From Actinomycetota bacterium (GTDB lineage Bacteria > Actinomycetota > Actinomycetes > S36-B12 > UBA10799), in assembly GCA_030837395.1 (NCBI GenBank), contig JAUPKO010000633.1, positions 1 to 16,997 on the forward strand: a stretch of 16,997 bases of DNA, in the 5' to 3' direction. This document shows, in pieces, positions 1-7,534 of the stretch. The position numbers were made by a program, and so were the translations under genes. How positions within the stretch are numbered: the first letter of the stretch is position 1; each line of letters opens with the position of its first letter. The notes beneath the pieces were generated by a model. The model worked only from the letters and a program-made list of their open reading frames with translations, made no database searches and was not told the DNA's origin.

Positions 1-387
<387 letters not shown>

Positions 388-397
388 GCTTCATCAT

Positions 398-435
398 CCG
401 CCTTGCGGCGGGAAGGTGAGGCTCACTTGAGTGAG
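398..435 (-). other. two small hairpins in the pre-16S leader
   Basis: CCGCC-TTGC-GGCGG lies at 398-411 and CTCAC-TTGA-GTGAG at 422-435. Both are perfect short inverted repeats between the leader and the mature 16S 5' end, and they could take part in pre-rRNA folding or processing. The role is inferred from position only. Confidence 0.4.
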
Positions 436-455
436 ACCTAGCAGAGCACGAGCTG

Positions 456-484
456 ATCGTAGATCAATCTCGTCAATGCCTCAA
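456..484 (-). promoter_or_regulatory. weak promoter-like pair downstream of boxA
   Basis: On the minus strand TTGAGG (484-479) and TACGAT (461-456) are separated by exactly 17 bases, each matching 4 of 6 consensus positions. It lies between boxA and the 16S gene, where a transcript would lack boxA, so it may be chance. Kept as low confidence. Confidence 0.2.
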
Positions 485-563
485 AGAAATCCCTGATCCG
501 TCGTTGCTGGGGGCTGATGCCCTTCGCCACGTCGAACCCGGGGGTAAATTCATCGACTTTTGG

Positions 564-585
564 CACACTGTTGAGTTCTCAAGGA
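564..585 (-). promoter_or_regulatory. boxA-like rRNA antitermination/leader element
   Basis: The minus strand reads TCCTTGAGAACTCAACAGTG from 585, closely matching the TTTGAGAACTCAA leader element found before 16S genes in many actinobacteria. That element is associated with NusB/NusE-dependent rRNA antitermination. Its position, roughly 180-200 bases upstream of the mature 16S end, fits. Confidence 0.7.
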
Positions 586-637
586 TCGCGCGCCGACCGG
601 ATTGGTTCTTTCGTTCCGCTTCCGGGGCAACTCTCCT

Positions 638-666
638 ACGTTACCTCGCCCGCTTCCTGACCGCAA
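638..666 (-). promoter_or_regulatory. candidate proximal rrn promoter
   Basis: TTGCGG (666-661) and TAACGT (643-638) on the minus strand are separated by 17 bases, upstream of boxA. The -10 has the TAnnnT form and the -35 keeps TTG. Position and spacing fit an rRNA promoter, but the match is modest. Confidence 0.35.
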
Positions 667-790
667 CCCCGGGGGGCATTTGGCCGTGTGACTGCCACCA
701 CAGTGTGGAGGATGTCGGTTGCGCGGAGATTTCGGCCGGATCGTCCGCCTCAGTGGCGTCCGTTGCTCCGTGCCGGGCAACAGGGAAAAC

Positions 791-819
791 ATTACACGGG
801 CGTTTCCGGGGTGTTTCAG
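791..819 (-). promoter_or_regulatory. candidate distal rrn promoter
   Basis: CTGAAA (819-814) and TGTAAT (796-791) on the minus strand are separated by 17 bases. The -35 hexamer is exactly the loop of the hairpin at 808-825, so a termination structure for tyrS and a promoter for rrn would share the same bases. Confidence 0.35.
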
Positions 820-825
820 CACCCC
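808..825 (-). terminator. possible tyrS terminator hairpin
   Basis: GGGGTG-CTGAAA-CACCCC is a perfect 6-bp stem with a 6-base loop, about 60 bases after the tyrS stop. It lacks a clean U tract, which is common in high-GC actinobacteria. A second dyad, CGTTGCG-C-CGCAACG (848-834), lies between it and tyrS. Termination is inferred from position and structure. Confidence 0.4.
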
Positions 826-883
826 CCTACTTCCGTTGCGGCGCAACGTGTTTGGGCAGGTCAGGGCAGGTTCGCGGGGTGCG

Positions 884-2212
884 TCACGGCAGTTCAGCAA
901 GGAACCGCACCCCAGCGACGGACCTCTTTCCACGCCGCAACACGACCCACCCGTCCGCGAGGGCATCCGCAGTGGCGATCACCGCGTCGTTGTCGCTGAC
1001 GCGCACGTTGTTGACGTAGACGCCGCCTTCACCGACCGCGCGACGGGCGGCGCCCTTGGATTCACACAGGCCCGTCTGCAGCAGGAGGTCCACTACCGGC
1101 ACCGACTGGTCGCCGACGACTTCGGCGTGCGGCGTCTCGGTGAGGGCGGCGGTCAACGTGGCGCCATCGAGCGTCGCGGTGTCGCCTCGGCCGAACAGGG
1201 CACGGCTCGCCTCCTCGACCCGCGCGGCCTCGGCCGGGGAGTGGATCAGCGAGGTCAACTCCTCGGCGAGGGCGCGCTGGCCCAGGCGCGCGGCAGGTCT
1301 GGCCAGGCTGGCCTGCTCCAAAGCAACGATCTCGGCCGGCGGTCGCAGGCTGAACAGCCGCAGGAATCGGCCCACGTCGCGGTCGTCGGTGTTGATCCAG
1401 AACTGGTAGAAGGCGTAGGGGCTGGTGAGGTCAGCGCTGAGCCAGACGGCGCCGCCGGCCGTCTTGCCGAACTTGGAGCCGTCCGACTTTGTGACCAATG
1501 GCACAGTCAAGGCGTGCGCCTTGGGACCTTCGTGGCCCATGACCCGGCGGATGAGGTCCAGACCCGCCGTGATGTTGCCCCATTGGTCCGCTCCCCCGAT
1601 CTGCAAGGTGCAGCGACGACTTCGATACAGCTCGAGGTAGTCGTTGGCCTGCAGCACCATGTAGCTGAACTCGGTGTAGCTGATGCCCGGACCCTCCAGT
1701 CGCGCCCGGACCGACTCCTTGTCGAGCATCTGGTTGACGCTGAAGTGCTTGCCGACGTCGCGCAGCAGGTCGATGGCCGACAGTTGAGCGGTCCAGTCGT
1801 AGTTGGACACTACCGACGCCGCCGCCGGGCCGTCGAACTCCAGCACCACTGCCAATTGCGCACGGATGTTGGCCAACCAGGCCTCAACGATCTCAACCGA
1901 GTTCAGGTTCCGCTCGCTGCTACGCCCAGATGGGTCGCCGATCAAGCCCGTCGCACCGCCGACCAGGCCGATCGGCAGGTGCCCGGCCAGTTGAAATCGT
2001 CGCAGCGTGAGCAGCGGCACCAGGTTGCCGACGTGGAGGCTCGCAGCGGTGGGATCGAATCCGCAATAGAGCGTTTGCGGTCCGTCGGCCAGTGCCTCGG
2101 CCAGCGCCCGATCATCCGTGCTCTGCGCCACCAGCCCGCGCCAACGCAACTCGGCGAGGAGGTCACCCTCGGGCGGCAGGGGCACAGGTGCGGTGTCGGT
2201 GTCGGCCGTCAT
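884..2212 (-). CDS. tyrS: tyrosyl-tRNA synthetase
   Basis: A 442-residue class I aminoacyl-tRNA synthetase that charges tRNA-Tyr in the cytoplasm. The HIGH-type signature is HVGN at residues 60-63, after the YCGFDPTAxSLH block typical of bacterial TyrRS. The tyrosine and tRNA site block GGADQWGN is at 206-213, and the KMSKS-type loop is KFGKT at 247-251. The C-terminal ~70 residues form an S4-like RNA-binding domain (SKGAARRAVGEGGVYVNN). Length is normal. The ATG overlaps the glycosyltransferase stop as ATGA, so translation is probably coupled to it. It is the last gene of the train before the rRNA leader. No T-box-like leader is visible, which fits its place inside an operon. Confidence 0.97.
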   Translation of the reverse strand: MTADTDTAPVPLPPEGDLLAELRWRGLVAQSTDDRALAEALADGPQTLYCGFDPTAASLHVGNLVPLLTLRRFQLAGHLPIGLVGGATGLIGDPSGRSSERNLNSVEIVEAWLANIRAQLAVVLEFDGPAAASVVSNYDWTAQLSAIDLLRDVGKHFSVNQMLDKESVRARLEGPGISYTEFSYMVLQANDYLELYRSRRCTLQIGGADQWGNITAGLDLIRRVMGHEGPKAHALTVPLVTKSDGSKFGKTAGGAVWLSADLTSPYAFYQFWINTDDRDVGRFLRLFSLRPPAEIVALEQASLARPAARLGQRALAEELTSLIHSPAEAARVEEASRALFGRGDTATLDGATLTAALTETPHAEVVGDQSVPVVDLLLQTGLCESKGAARRAVGEGGVYVNNVRVSDNDAVIATADALADGWVVLRRGKRSVAGVRFLAELP

Positions 2213-3348
2213 GCCCTCATCTTGGCACCGTCGGCGGCAGCCTTCACCACGGCCAGAAACCTAGCGGCCGCCTGCGCATCGTCGGGCTGTGTCAGCGCCG
2301 CCGCACGACCCGCCCGTCCCATCTCGTTGCGCACCTCAGGGTCGCCCAGCCTCCGCAATGCCTGGGCTAACTTCCCCGGATCACTCTGCCGAATCACGAC
2401 TCCGGCCGGCCCGTCCGGCGTTCGGATTCGACGTGAGATTGGCCCCTCGCCAGCCATGATGACAGGGATCGAACCCAGCATGGCCTCCGTCGCGGTGATG
2501 CCGAACCCCTCGCGCGTGGGAGCGCGGGACTGGCCGGGACGGGTGAGTACCGCCAGCGCCGTGAACGCCCGGACCAACCGGCCAGCGTGTGGGATCGATC
2601 CCAGGAAATCCACCCGGTCAGCCACCCCGAGTGAGTGGGCCAACTCCTGCAACCTCTCACCCTCTCCCGGCGTGGCAGCATCTACCGGGCCGATCACCGC
2701 GAGCCGCCACCCGGCTGACTCGCGGTAGACCAGGCTCTTGATCGCGACATCCACCCCTTTGTAGGGCACCAGCCGTCCGATCATCACCAATCTGCGCTCG
2801 GGCCCCGGGCGCCATCCGAGGGCCGCCAACTCAGCAAGGGCCTCACTCTTCGGCAGCGGCTCATCGGGACGCGCAGGCTCAATCGCTATCACGTCGTCGC
2901 GCCCGGTGGGGATACCCACTTCTTCGGCGGTGGCGATCACCGAGGTGCTTAATCGGCCGAGGGGCCGGGCCAGTGGGCGGTCGAACGAGTGGTCCATCTT
3001 GAGCCAGACGGTGGGGAGTCTGAGTGACCGCGCCGGTACCGCCACTGCCGTCATGGCCTTCACACCGTTGGCGATCACCACGGCCGGCCGGTATCGTCGC
3101 AGTTCGCGCAGAATTGGCCGACCTGCCCCCAGAATCGCACCTGGGCTGGCGCCCGTCGGGTATACCGAGATGTGGGCCCCGAGATCGCTCAGCACACCCT
3201 CGAAAGGCCCGTGCTGGAGCATGATCGCCCGCACTCGGATGGCATGGCGCAGGTGCCCCAGATAGGACGCCAGGACAAGTTCCGAGCCACCCCCGGGATC
3301 GCCGAACGACGTCACCAGAACCACGTCCAGCACCTCCGACCCAGCCAT
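2209..3348 (-). CDS. GT4-type glycosyltransferase
   Basis: A 379-residue protein with a GT-B fold layout. The N-terminal acceptor domain begins VVLVTSFGDPGGGSELVLAS, with the glycine-rich turn seen in GT4 enzymes. The C-terminal nucleotide-sugar domain carries GRLVPYKGVD (191-200), VDFLG-like strands, and the EGFGITATEAM block (280-290) whose two glutamates (E280, E288) form the E-x7-E motif. No membrane segment is seen, so it probably acts in the cytoplasm or at the membrane face. Donor and acceptor cannot be told from sequence. A strong SD (AGGAGGGGAGG) ends 4 bases before the ATG. It starts 51 bp after argH and overlaps tyrS by 4 bp, an odd insertion between an arginine gene and tyrS. Confidence 0.85.
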   Translation of the reverse strand: MAGSEVLDVVLVTSFGDPGGGSELVLASYLGHLRHAIRVRAIMLQHGPFEGVLSDLGAHISVYPTGASPGAILGAGRPILRELRRYRPAVVIANGVKAMTAVAVPARSLRLPTVWLKMDHSFDRPLARPLGRLSTSVIATAEEVGIPTGRDDVIAIEPARPDEPLPKSEALAELAALGWRPGPERRLVMIGRLVPYKGVDVAIKSLVYRESAGWRLAVIGPVDAATPGEGERLQELAHSLGVADRVDFLGSIPHAGRLVRAFTALAVLTRPGQSRAPTREGFGITATEAMLGSIPVIMAGEGPISRRIRTPDGPAGVVIRQSDPGKLAQALRRLGDPEVRNEMGRAGRAAALTQPDDAQAAARFLAVVKAAADGAKMRA

Positions 3349-3399
3349 GAGACCTCCCCTCCTCCGTGCAGACCGCCGTCACGCGAGCACGCTGCCAAC

Positions 3400-4815
3400 C
3401 TAACCCATTGCCACGGCTCGGGCCGTGGCCAATTGGGCGCGTACCTGCGCCGGTGCCGTACCGCCAGGCGTCGTGCGGGAGGACAGCGCACCGCCAGTGC
3501 TCAGCACCTCACGGACCTGCGGAGTCAACGCGGGCGAGGCCGCGGCGAGTTCCTCATCAGTGAGGTCCCACAGCTCGACCCCGCGCGCCTCAGCCGCCTG
3601 CACGCACAACCCCGCGACCTCGTGAGCATGCCGGAAGGGCATCCCCCGCACCACCAGCCAGTCCGCGATCTCGGTGGCGAGGGCGTAACCCTGTGGGGCC
3701 GTCGCAGCCATCCTGTCGGTGTCGAACACCAAGGTGGCGATCATGCCGGTCATGGCGGGCAGGACCAGCAGCAACTGGTCCACCGAGTCGAACACGGGTT
3801 CCTTGTCCTCTTGCAGATCCCGGTTGTAAGCGAACGGCAGCCCCTTGAGGGTCGCGAGTAGACCAGTGAGGTTGCCGATCAGCCGCCCCGACTTGCCGCG
3901 CGCCAACTCCGCCACATCCGGGTTCTTCTTCTGCGGCATGATCGACGAGCCGGTGGACCACGAGTCGTGCAGTCGGGCCCAACCGAACTCTGGCGACGAC
4001 ATCAAGATGACCTCTTCGGCCAACCGCGACAAGTGCACACCGATCATGGCCGTGACGAACAGGAACTCGGCCACAAAATCGCGATCGCTGACCGCGTCGA
4101 TCGAGTTCGCCGCAGCCGAATCGAAGCCCAACGCCGTGGCCACCGCCGCCGGATCCAACGGCAACGCCGAGCCGCTCAGGGCCCCCGAACCGAGCGGCGA
4201 GACGTTGACCCGACGCCGCCAATCCACCAGGCGGTCGCGGTCGCGCTGCAGGGCATGCACGTGTTTGCCCAGTTCGTGCCCGAACGACACCGGCTGGGCG
4301 TGTTGGAGGTGCGTGAACCCCGGTGACGGACAGTCCACGTGGGCCTCGGCCTGATCCAACAACGCCAACTGCAAGTCGCGCACGGCGGCATCGACCTCGC
4401 CCGCGGCGGCCCGCAGGTAGAGCCGGAAGTCCGTGGCCACCTGGTCATTGCGACTGCGGCCGGCACGGAGTTTGCCGCCCAACGCTCCGAGCCGCTCCAG
4501 CAAGCCACGTTCGATCGCCGTATGCACGTCCTCGTCGGACTCCAGCGGCGTGAACTGACCGCTAGCAACCGCACCCCGCAAATCAGCGATAGCGGCCTGC
4601 ACCCCCACGTATTCATCGGCGGTGAGCAACCCCGCCGCCTGCAGCACCTGGGCGTGCGCCCCGGTCTGATCCAGGTCGTACGGCGCGAGTCGCCAATCAA
4701 AGTGCACCGACAGGCTCAACGCCACCAAGGCCGGGGAGGGCGGCTCGCGGAAGCGACCTCCCCACAACGTCGCGGCCTCCTCGGCCACCCCGCCATCCGG
4801 CTTTCCGGTGCTCAC
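3400..4815 (-). CDS. argH: argininosuccinate lyase
   Basis: A 471-residue enzyme that splits argininosuccinate into arginine and fumarate, the last step of arginine synthesis. It opens with LWGGRF, carries AGRSRNDQ at 118-125, FTHLQHAQP at 167-175 and the fumarase/aspartase superfamily signature GSSIMPQKKNP at 289-299, whose serine loop is catalytic. Length is normal. The start is a GTG; an in-frame stop 15 bases upstream excludes a longer protein. No SD precedes this GTG. Instead a 12-codon ORF with its own strong SD ends on it through a GTGA overlap, so translation probably depends on coupling. argG is not between argR and argH, as it often is in actinobacteria. Confidence 0.96.
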   Translation of the reverse strand: MSTGKPDGGVAEEAATLWGGRFREPPSPALVALSLSVHFDWRLAPYDLDQTGAHAQVLQAAGLLTADEYVGVQAAIADLRGAVASGQFTPLESDEDVHTAIERGLLERLGALGGKLRAGRSRNDQVATDFRLYLRAAAGEVDAAVRDLQLALLDQAEAHVDCPSPGFTHLQHAQPVSFGHELGKHVHALQRDRDRLVDWRRRVNVSPLGSGALSGSALPLDPAAVATALGFDSAAANSIDAVSDRDFVAEFLFVTAMIGVHLSRLAEEVILMSSPEFGWARLHDSWSTGSSIMPQKKNPDVAELARGKSGRLIGNLTGLLATLKGLPFAYNRDLQEDKEPVFDSVDQLLLVLPAMTGMIATLVFDTDRMAATAPQGYALATEIADWLVVRGMPFRHAHEVAGLCVQAAEARGVELWDLTDEELAAASPALTPQVREVLSTGGALSSRTTPGGTAPAQVRAQLATARAVAMG

Positions 4816-4850
4816 CGGCGGGCCCGGCCGTCAACGGCACGACGGATCAT
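4812..4850 (-). CDS. arginine-rich 12-codon mini-ORF before argH (possible leader peptide)
   Basis: In the 69-bp argR-argH gap, a textbook SD (GAGGAGG, 4864-4858) stands 7 bases before an ATG that opens MIRRAVDGRARR and then stops. The TGA overlaps the argH GTG as GTGA. The mini-ORF is out of frame with argH, so it is not an N-terminal extension. Five of its 12 codons are arginine (CGT CGT, CGG, CGC CGG). argH itself has no SD, so ribosomes probably reach it through this ORF. An arginine-rich leader in front of an arginine gene suggests attenuation or stalling when charged tRNA-Arg is low. Against this, high-GC random ORFs are also Arg-rich. It could instead be the surviving start region of a lost argG or argF. 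Confidence 0.5.
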   Translation of the reverse strand: MIRRAVDGRARR

Positions 4851-4884
4851 CAAGATTCCTCCTCGGTTTCGGCGGCGACAGGCC

Positions 4885-5388
4885 TCATCGGCGCTGCTCC
4901 GCGAGTTTCAGCATGGTCTGCGCCACGTCGGCGCCACCGGTGGGACTGCGTGTCACCATCAGCACGGTGTCATCGCCGGCAACGGTTCCGATGACGTCGT
5001 CCAGCGGGGCGTGGTCAACCGCCGAGGCCAGGAACTGCGCAGCCCCCGGCGGGGTACGCAGCACCGCGATGTTGCCCGACGAATCGACTGACAGCAGCAC
5101 CTCGGTCAGCACCCTGCCCAACCGAGTGCGCGCGGTCGACGGACTCTCGGGCAAGCGGGCCCCCGGATCGCCGCCGGGCGAGGGCACCGCGTAGAACGCC
5201 TCACCGCTGGCGTCGGTCACCTTCAAGGCGCCGATCTCGTCCAGATCGCGCGAGACTGTCGCCTGGGTGACGTCGTAGCCGTCCTCGGACAGTAGCTCCC
5301 GCAGGGCCGCTTGCGATGCCACCCGATGCCGAGTCAGCAACTCCACGATGCGGCCTCGGCGCGCCACCTGGCTGCGCACGATGCTCAC
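4885..5388 (-). CDS. argR: arginine repressor ArgR
   Basis: A 167-residue regulator of the ArgR/AhrC family that binds ARG boxes as a hexamer with arginine as co-repressor. The N-terminal winged helix contains QATVSRDLDEIGALKV (42-57), the family's DNA-recognition helix. The C-terminal oligomerisation and arginine-binding domain carries GTVAGDDTVLMVTR (134-147), where the Asp pair binds arginine. Length is typical. The start is a GTG overlapping the argD stop as GTGA with no clear SD, so it is translationally coupled to argD. It probably represses its own operon through the candidate operator before argC. In many actinobacteria argF sits between argD and argR; here the two overlap directly. 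Confidence 0.95.
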   Translation of the reverse strand: MSIVRSQVARRGRIVELLTRHRVASQAALRELLSEDGYDVTQATVSRDLDEIGALKVTDASGEAFYAVPSPGGDPGARLPESPSTARTRLGRVLTEVLLSVDSSGNIAVLRTPPGAAQFLASAVDHAPLDDVIGTVAGDDTVLMVTRSPTGGADVAQTMLKLAEQRR

Positions 5389-6587
5389 CCGGCGACACCC
5401 GCGCCGAGCCGGCGGATGACCGCGTTCAGCACTGCCATCGCTTCATCAGCCTGGTCCAGGGTCAGGTTCAACGGGGGGGCCAGCCGGATCACCGAGGCCC
5501 CGATGGCGTTGACGATCACCCCATGCGTGCGCGCCTGAACCTCCACCGCCTTCGCATCGACGTCAGGCGCCAGCACCACGCCGAGCAGCAGCCCTGCCCC
5601 TCGCACCGCGACCACTCCCGGCGTCGCGGCCAGGCACTCGCGAAGGTAGCCACCCACCGCCACAGCGTGGTCGGCCAGGCCCTGCTCCTTGATCACCTGC
5701 AGGACCGCCAGGGCAGCGGCGCAACTGACCGGATTGCCCCCGAAGGTCGAGCCGTGCATACCGGGACCCCACAAATCGCCAGCGTCGCCGAACGCCACCA
5801 ACGCACCGATCGGCAGGCCGCCCCCGAGGCCCTTGGCCAGCGTGATCGCATCCGGGGCGAGGGCCGGCTCACGCTGATACGCGAACCAGGAGCCCGTACG
5901 GCCGATGCCGGTCTGCACCTCGTCAAGGATGAACAGCGCGCCCACGCGCCGACAGGCCTGCTGGACTGCCATCAGATACCCGTCTGGCGGCATCACCACC
6001 CCGCCTTCGCCTTGAATCGGCTCGAGCACCACGGCCGCCACGGATTCGTCGACGACGGCAGCTATCGCCGCGGCATCGCCGTACGGCACGAAGGCGACGC
6101 CTGGCACCAGGGGCTCGAACGGTGCCCGCTTGGCTGGCTGACCTGTGAGGGACAGGGCGGCCGCGGTTCGGCCGTGGAAGCTGCCCTCCGCCGCGACGAT
6201 CGTGGTTCGCCCCGTCAGGCGGCTGAGCTTGAAGGCGGCCTCATTCGCTTCCGCGCCGGAGTTGGCGAAGAAAACCCGCCCGGGCCGACCGGCCAGCCCG
6301 AGCAACTGCTCGGCCAAGGCGATCCCCGGGATCGTCGCGGCCAGGTTGCTCGTGTGGCCGAGCGTGCCCAGTTGGGTCGTCACCGCCTCGATTACCGCCG
6401 GATGGGCATGGCCCAGAGCGTTCACCGCGATGCCGGCCAGCAGGTCGAGGTAGCGGTTGCCCTCGACGTCCCACACCTCGGCGCCCCGGCCCCGCACCAG
6501 CACCATGGCCGGCGTTCCGTAGGTGTCGGCTATGGTGCCGCGCCAACGGTCGAGGACGGCTTGGGTGCCGCCCGTCACGGGTGCCAT
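5385..6587 (-). CDS. argD: acetylornithine aminotransferase
   Basis: A 400-residue class III PLP-dependent transaminase that converts N-acetylglutamate semialdehyde to N-acetylornithine. The ANSGAEANEAAFKL block (108-121), FHGRT (137-141), LDEVQTGIGRTG (221-232) and TLAKGLGGGLPIGA (249-262, PLP lysine K252) are all present. The frame stays open another 144 bases upstream and encodes an Arg-run peptide that is only a shadow of argB. The ATG at 6587 (MAPVTGGTQAVLDRW) gives the family's normal N-terminus. This start lies inside argB with a 13-bp overlap, and the stop overlaps argR by 4 bp, so it is embedded in the operon. Confidence 0.95.
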   Translation of the reverse strand: MAPVTGGTQAVLDRWRGTIADTYGTPAMVLVRGRGAEVWDVEGNRYLDLLAGIAVNALGHAHPAVIEAVTTQLGTLGHTSNLAATIPGIALAEQLLGLAGRPGRVFFANSGAEANEAAFKLSRLTGRTTIVAAEGSFHGRTAAALSLTGQPAKRAPFEPLVPGVAFVPYGDAAAIAAVVDESVAAVVLEPIQGEGGVVMPPDGYLMAVQQACRRVGALFILDEVQTGIGRTGSWFAYQREPALAPDAITLAKGLGGGLPIGALVAFGDAGDLWGPGMHGSTFGGNPVSCAAALAVLQVIKEQGLADHAVAVGGYLRECLAATPGVVAVRGAGLLLGVVLAPDVDAKAVEVQARTHGVIVNAIGASVIRLAPPLNLTLDQADEAMAVLNAVIRRLGAGVAG

Positions 6588-7534
6588 CCCTGACCCGCGA
6601 CGGGGTCGTCTGCGGGGATCACCATCGTGCCCACCCCGGCGTCGGTGAACACCTCCACAAGCATCGAATGCGGCTGCGTGCCGTCGATCACGTGAGCCCG
6701 TTTGACGCCGCCGGCGACGGCGTCGACGCACGCGCGCATCTTGGGGATCATGCCGCTGGCCAGGCCAGGCAGCAGCTGACGCAGGACGTCCACGGTGATC
6801 ACCGGCACCACTGTGGGGTCGTCTGGCCAGGAGCGGTACATGCCCGGCACGTCCGTGAGCATCACCAGCTTCTTCGCGTCGATGGCCAGCGCCAACGCAG
6901 CCGCGGCGGCATCGGCGTTGATGTTGTAGGTGTCGCCGACGTCGTCGCGGGCGATGCTCGACACCACCGGGATCAGCCCGTCGTCGAGCAGCGAGGTGAC
7001 CAGGTCCGGGCGCACCGCCACGATGTCGCCCACCCGGCCGATGTCCACCGACTCGCCGTCGACCTGCGCGTAGCGCTTCTGCGCCGTGAACAGGTGCGCA
7101 TCCTCACCGGACATGCCGACCGCGAAGGGGCCGTGCCGGTTGATCAGCGACACGAGCTCACGCTGCACCTGACCGGTGAGCACCATGCGCACCACGTCCA
7201 TCGCCTCAGGGGTGGTGACGCGATAGCCACCGGCGAACTCGCTTTCGATGCCCAGGGCACCGAGCATGGCCGTGATCTGGGGACCTCCCCCGTGCACCAC
7301 GACAGGCTTCATGCCGGCCAGGCGCAGGAACAGCACGTCCGAGGCGAACGAGGCCTGCAATTCGGGGTCGGTCATGGCGTTACCGCCGTACTTGACCACC
7401 ACCCTGGCATCGCGGTGCTCCAGCAACCAGTGGGTGGCACCGGCCAGGGTGGTCGCGGTGCGCCAGTCGTCGCCATCCGCGCGTTGCACGGGGTGGTGGC
7501 TGCTGGCGACCGCAGCACCGGTGGGGTCGCTCAT
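6575..7534 (-). CDS. argB: acetylglutamate kinase
   Basis: A 319-residue amino-acid kinase that phosphorylates N-acetylglutamate, usually the arginine-inhibited step. KYGGNAM (48-54) is the phosphate-binding lysine region and VVHGGGPQI (79-87) the substrate loop. RDDVGDTYNINADAAA and the late SGMIPKM segment form the nucleotide site. The frame is open far upstream through argJ, but the ATG overlapping the argJ stop as ATGA is the natural start. It leaves an N-terminal tail of about 40 residues before the kinase fold, somewhat longer than in E. coli. Such tails are common in arginine-inhibited enzymes, so feedback inhibition is likely but not shown. Confidence 0.95.
   Translation of the reverse strand: MSDPTGAAVASSHHPVQRADGDDWRTATTLAGATHWLLEHRDARVVVKYGGNAMTDPELQASFASDVLFLRLAGMKPVVVHGGGPQITAMLGALGIESEFAGGYRVTTPEAMDVVRMVLTGQVQRELVSLINRHGPFAVGMSGEDAHLFTAQKRYAQVDGESVDIGRVGDIVAVRPDLVTSLLDDGLIPVVSSIARDDVGDTYNINADAAAAALALAIDAKKLVMLTDVPGMYRSWPDDPTVVPVITVDVLRQLLPGLASGMIPKMRACVDAVAGGVKRAHVIDGTQPHSMLVEVFTDAGVGTMVIPADDPVAGQGWHP

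Larger units (their letters stand above)
388..883 (-). promoter_or_regulatory. rrn leader and promoter region between tyrS and the 16S gene
   Basis: This stretch of about 500 bp holds no convincing gene. In the direction of transcription (high to low coordinates) it contains two hairpins just after tyrS, two candidate sigma70-type promoters, an actinobacterial boxA-like leader element, a third weaker promoter-like pair, and two short hairpins immediately before the 16S 5' end. The open frames crossing it on either strand lack family resemblance and run across the rRNA leader or tyrS. It is best read as the tyrS terminator followed by the rrn promoter and pre-16S leader. Individual elements are listed separately. 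Confidence 0.75.

Noticed and set aside
1519..1540. DosR-box-like sequence inside tyrS
   Set aside because: Imperfect match within coding sequence, far from the response regulator; likely chance.
719..2728. A long plus-strand open frame (669 residues) across tyrS and the glycosyltransferase gene
   Set aside because: It is antisense to two clear genes, is low-complexity Arg/Gly/Gln-rich, and has no recognisable domain; typical shadow of high-GC coding sequence.
5316..6593. Long plus-strand frame opposite argD
   Set aside because: Antisense to an intact, motif-complete argD with no motif or proper start signal.
6588..6731. N-terminal Arg-run extension of argD
   Set aside because: The frame is open but encodes a shadow of argB; the family N-terminus begins at MAPVTGGTQ.
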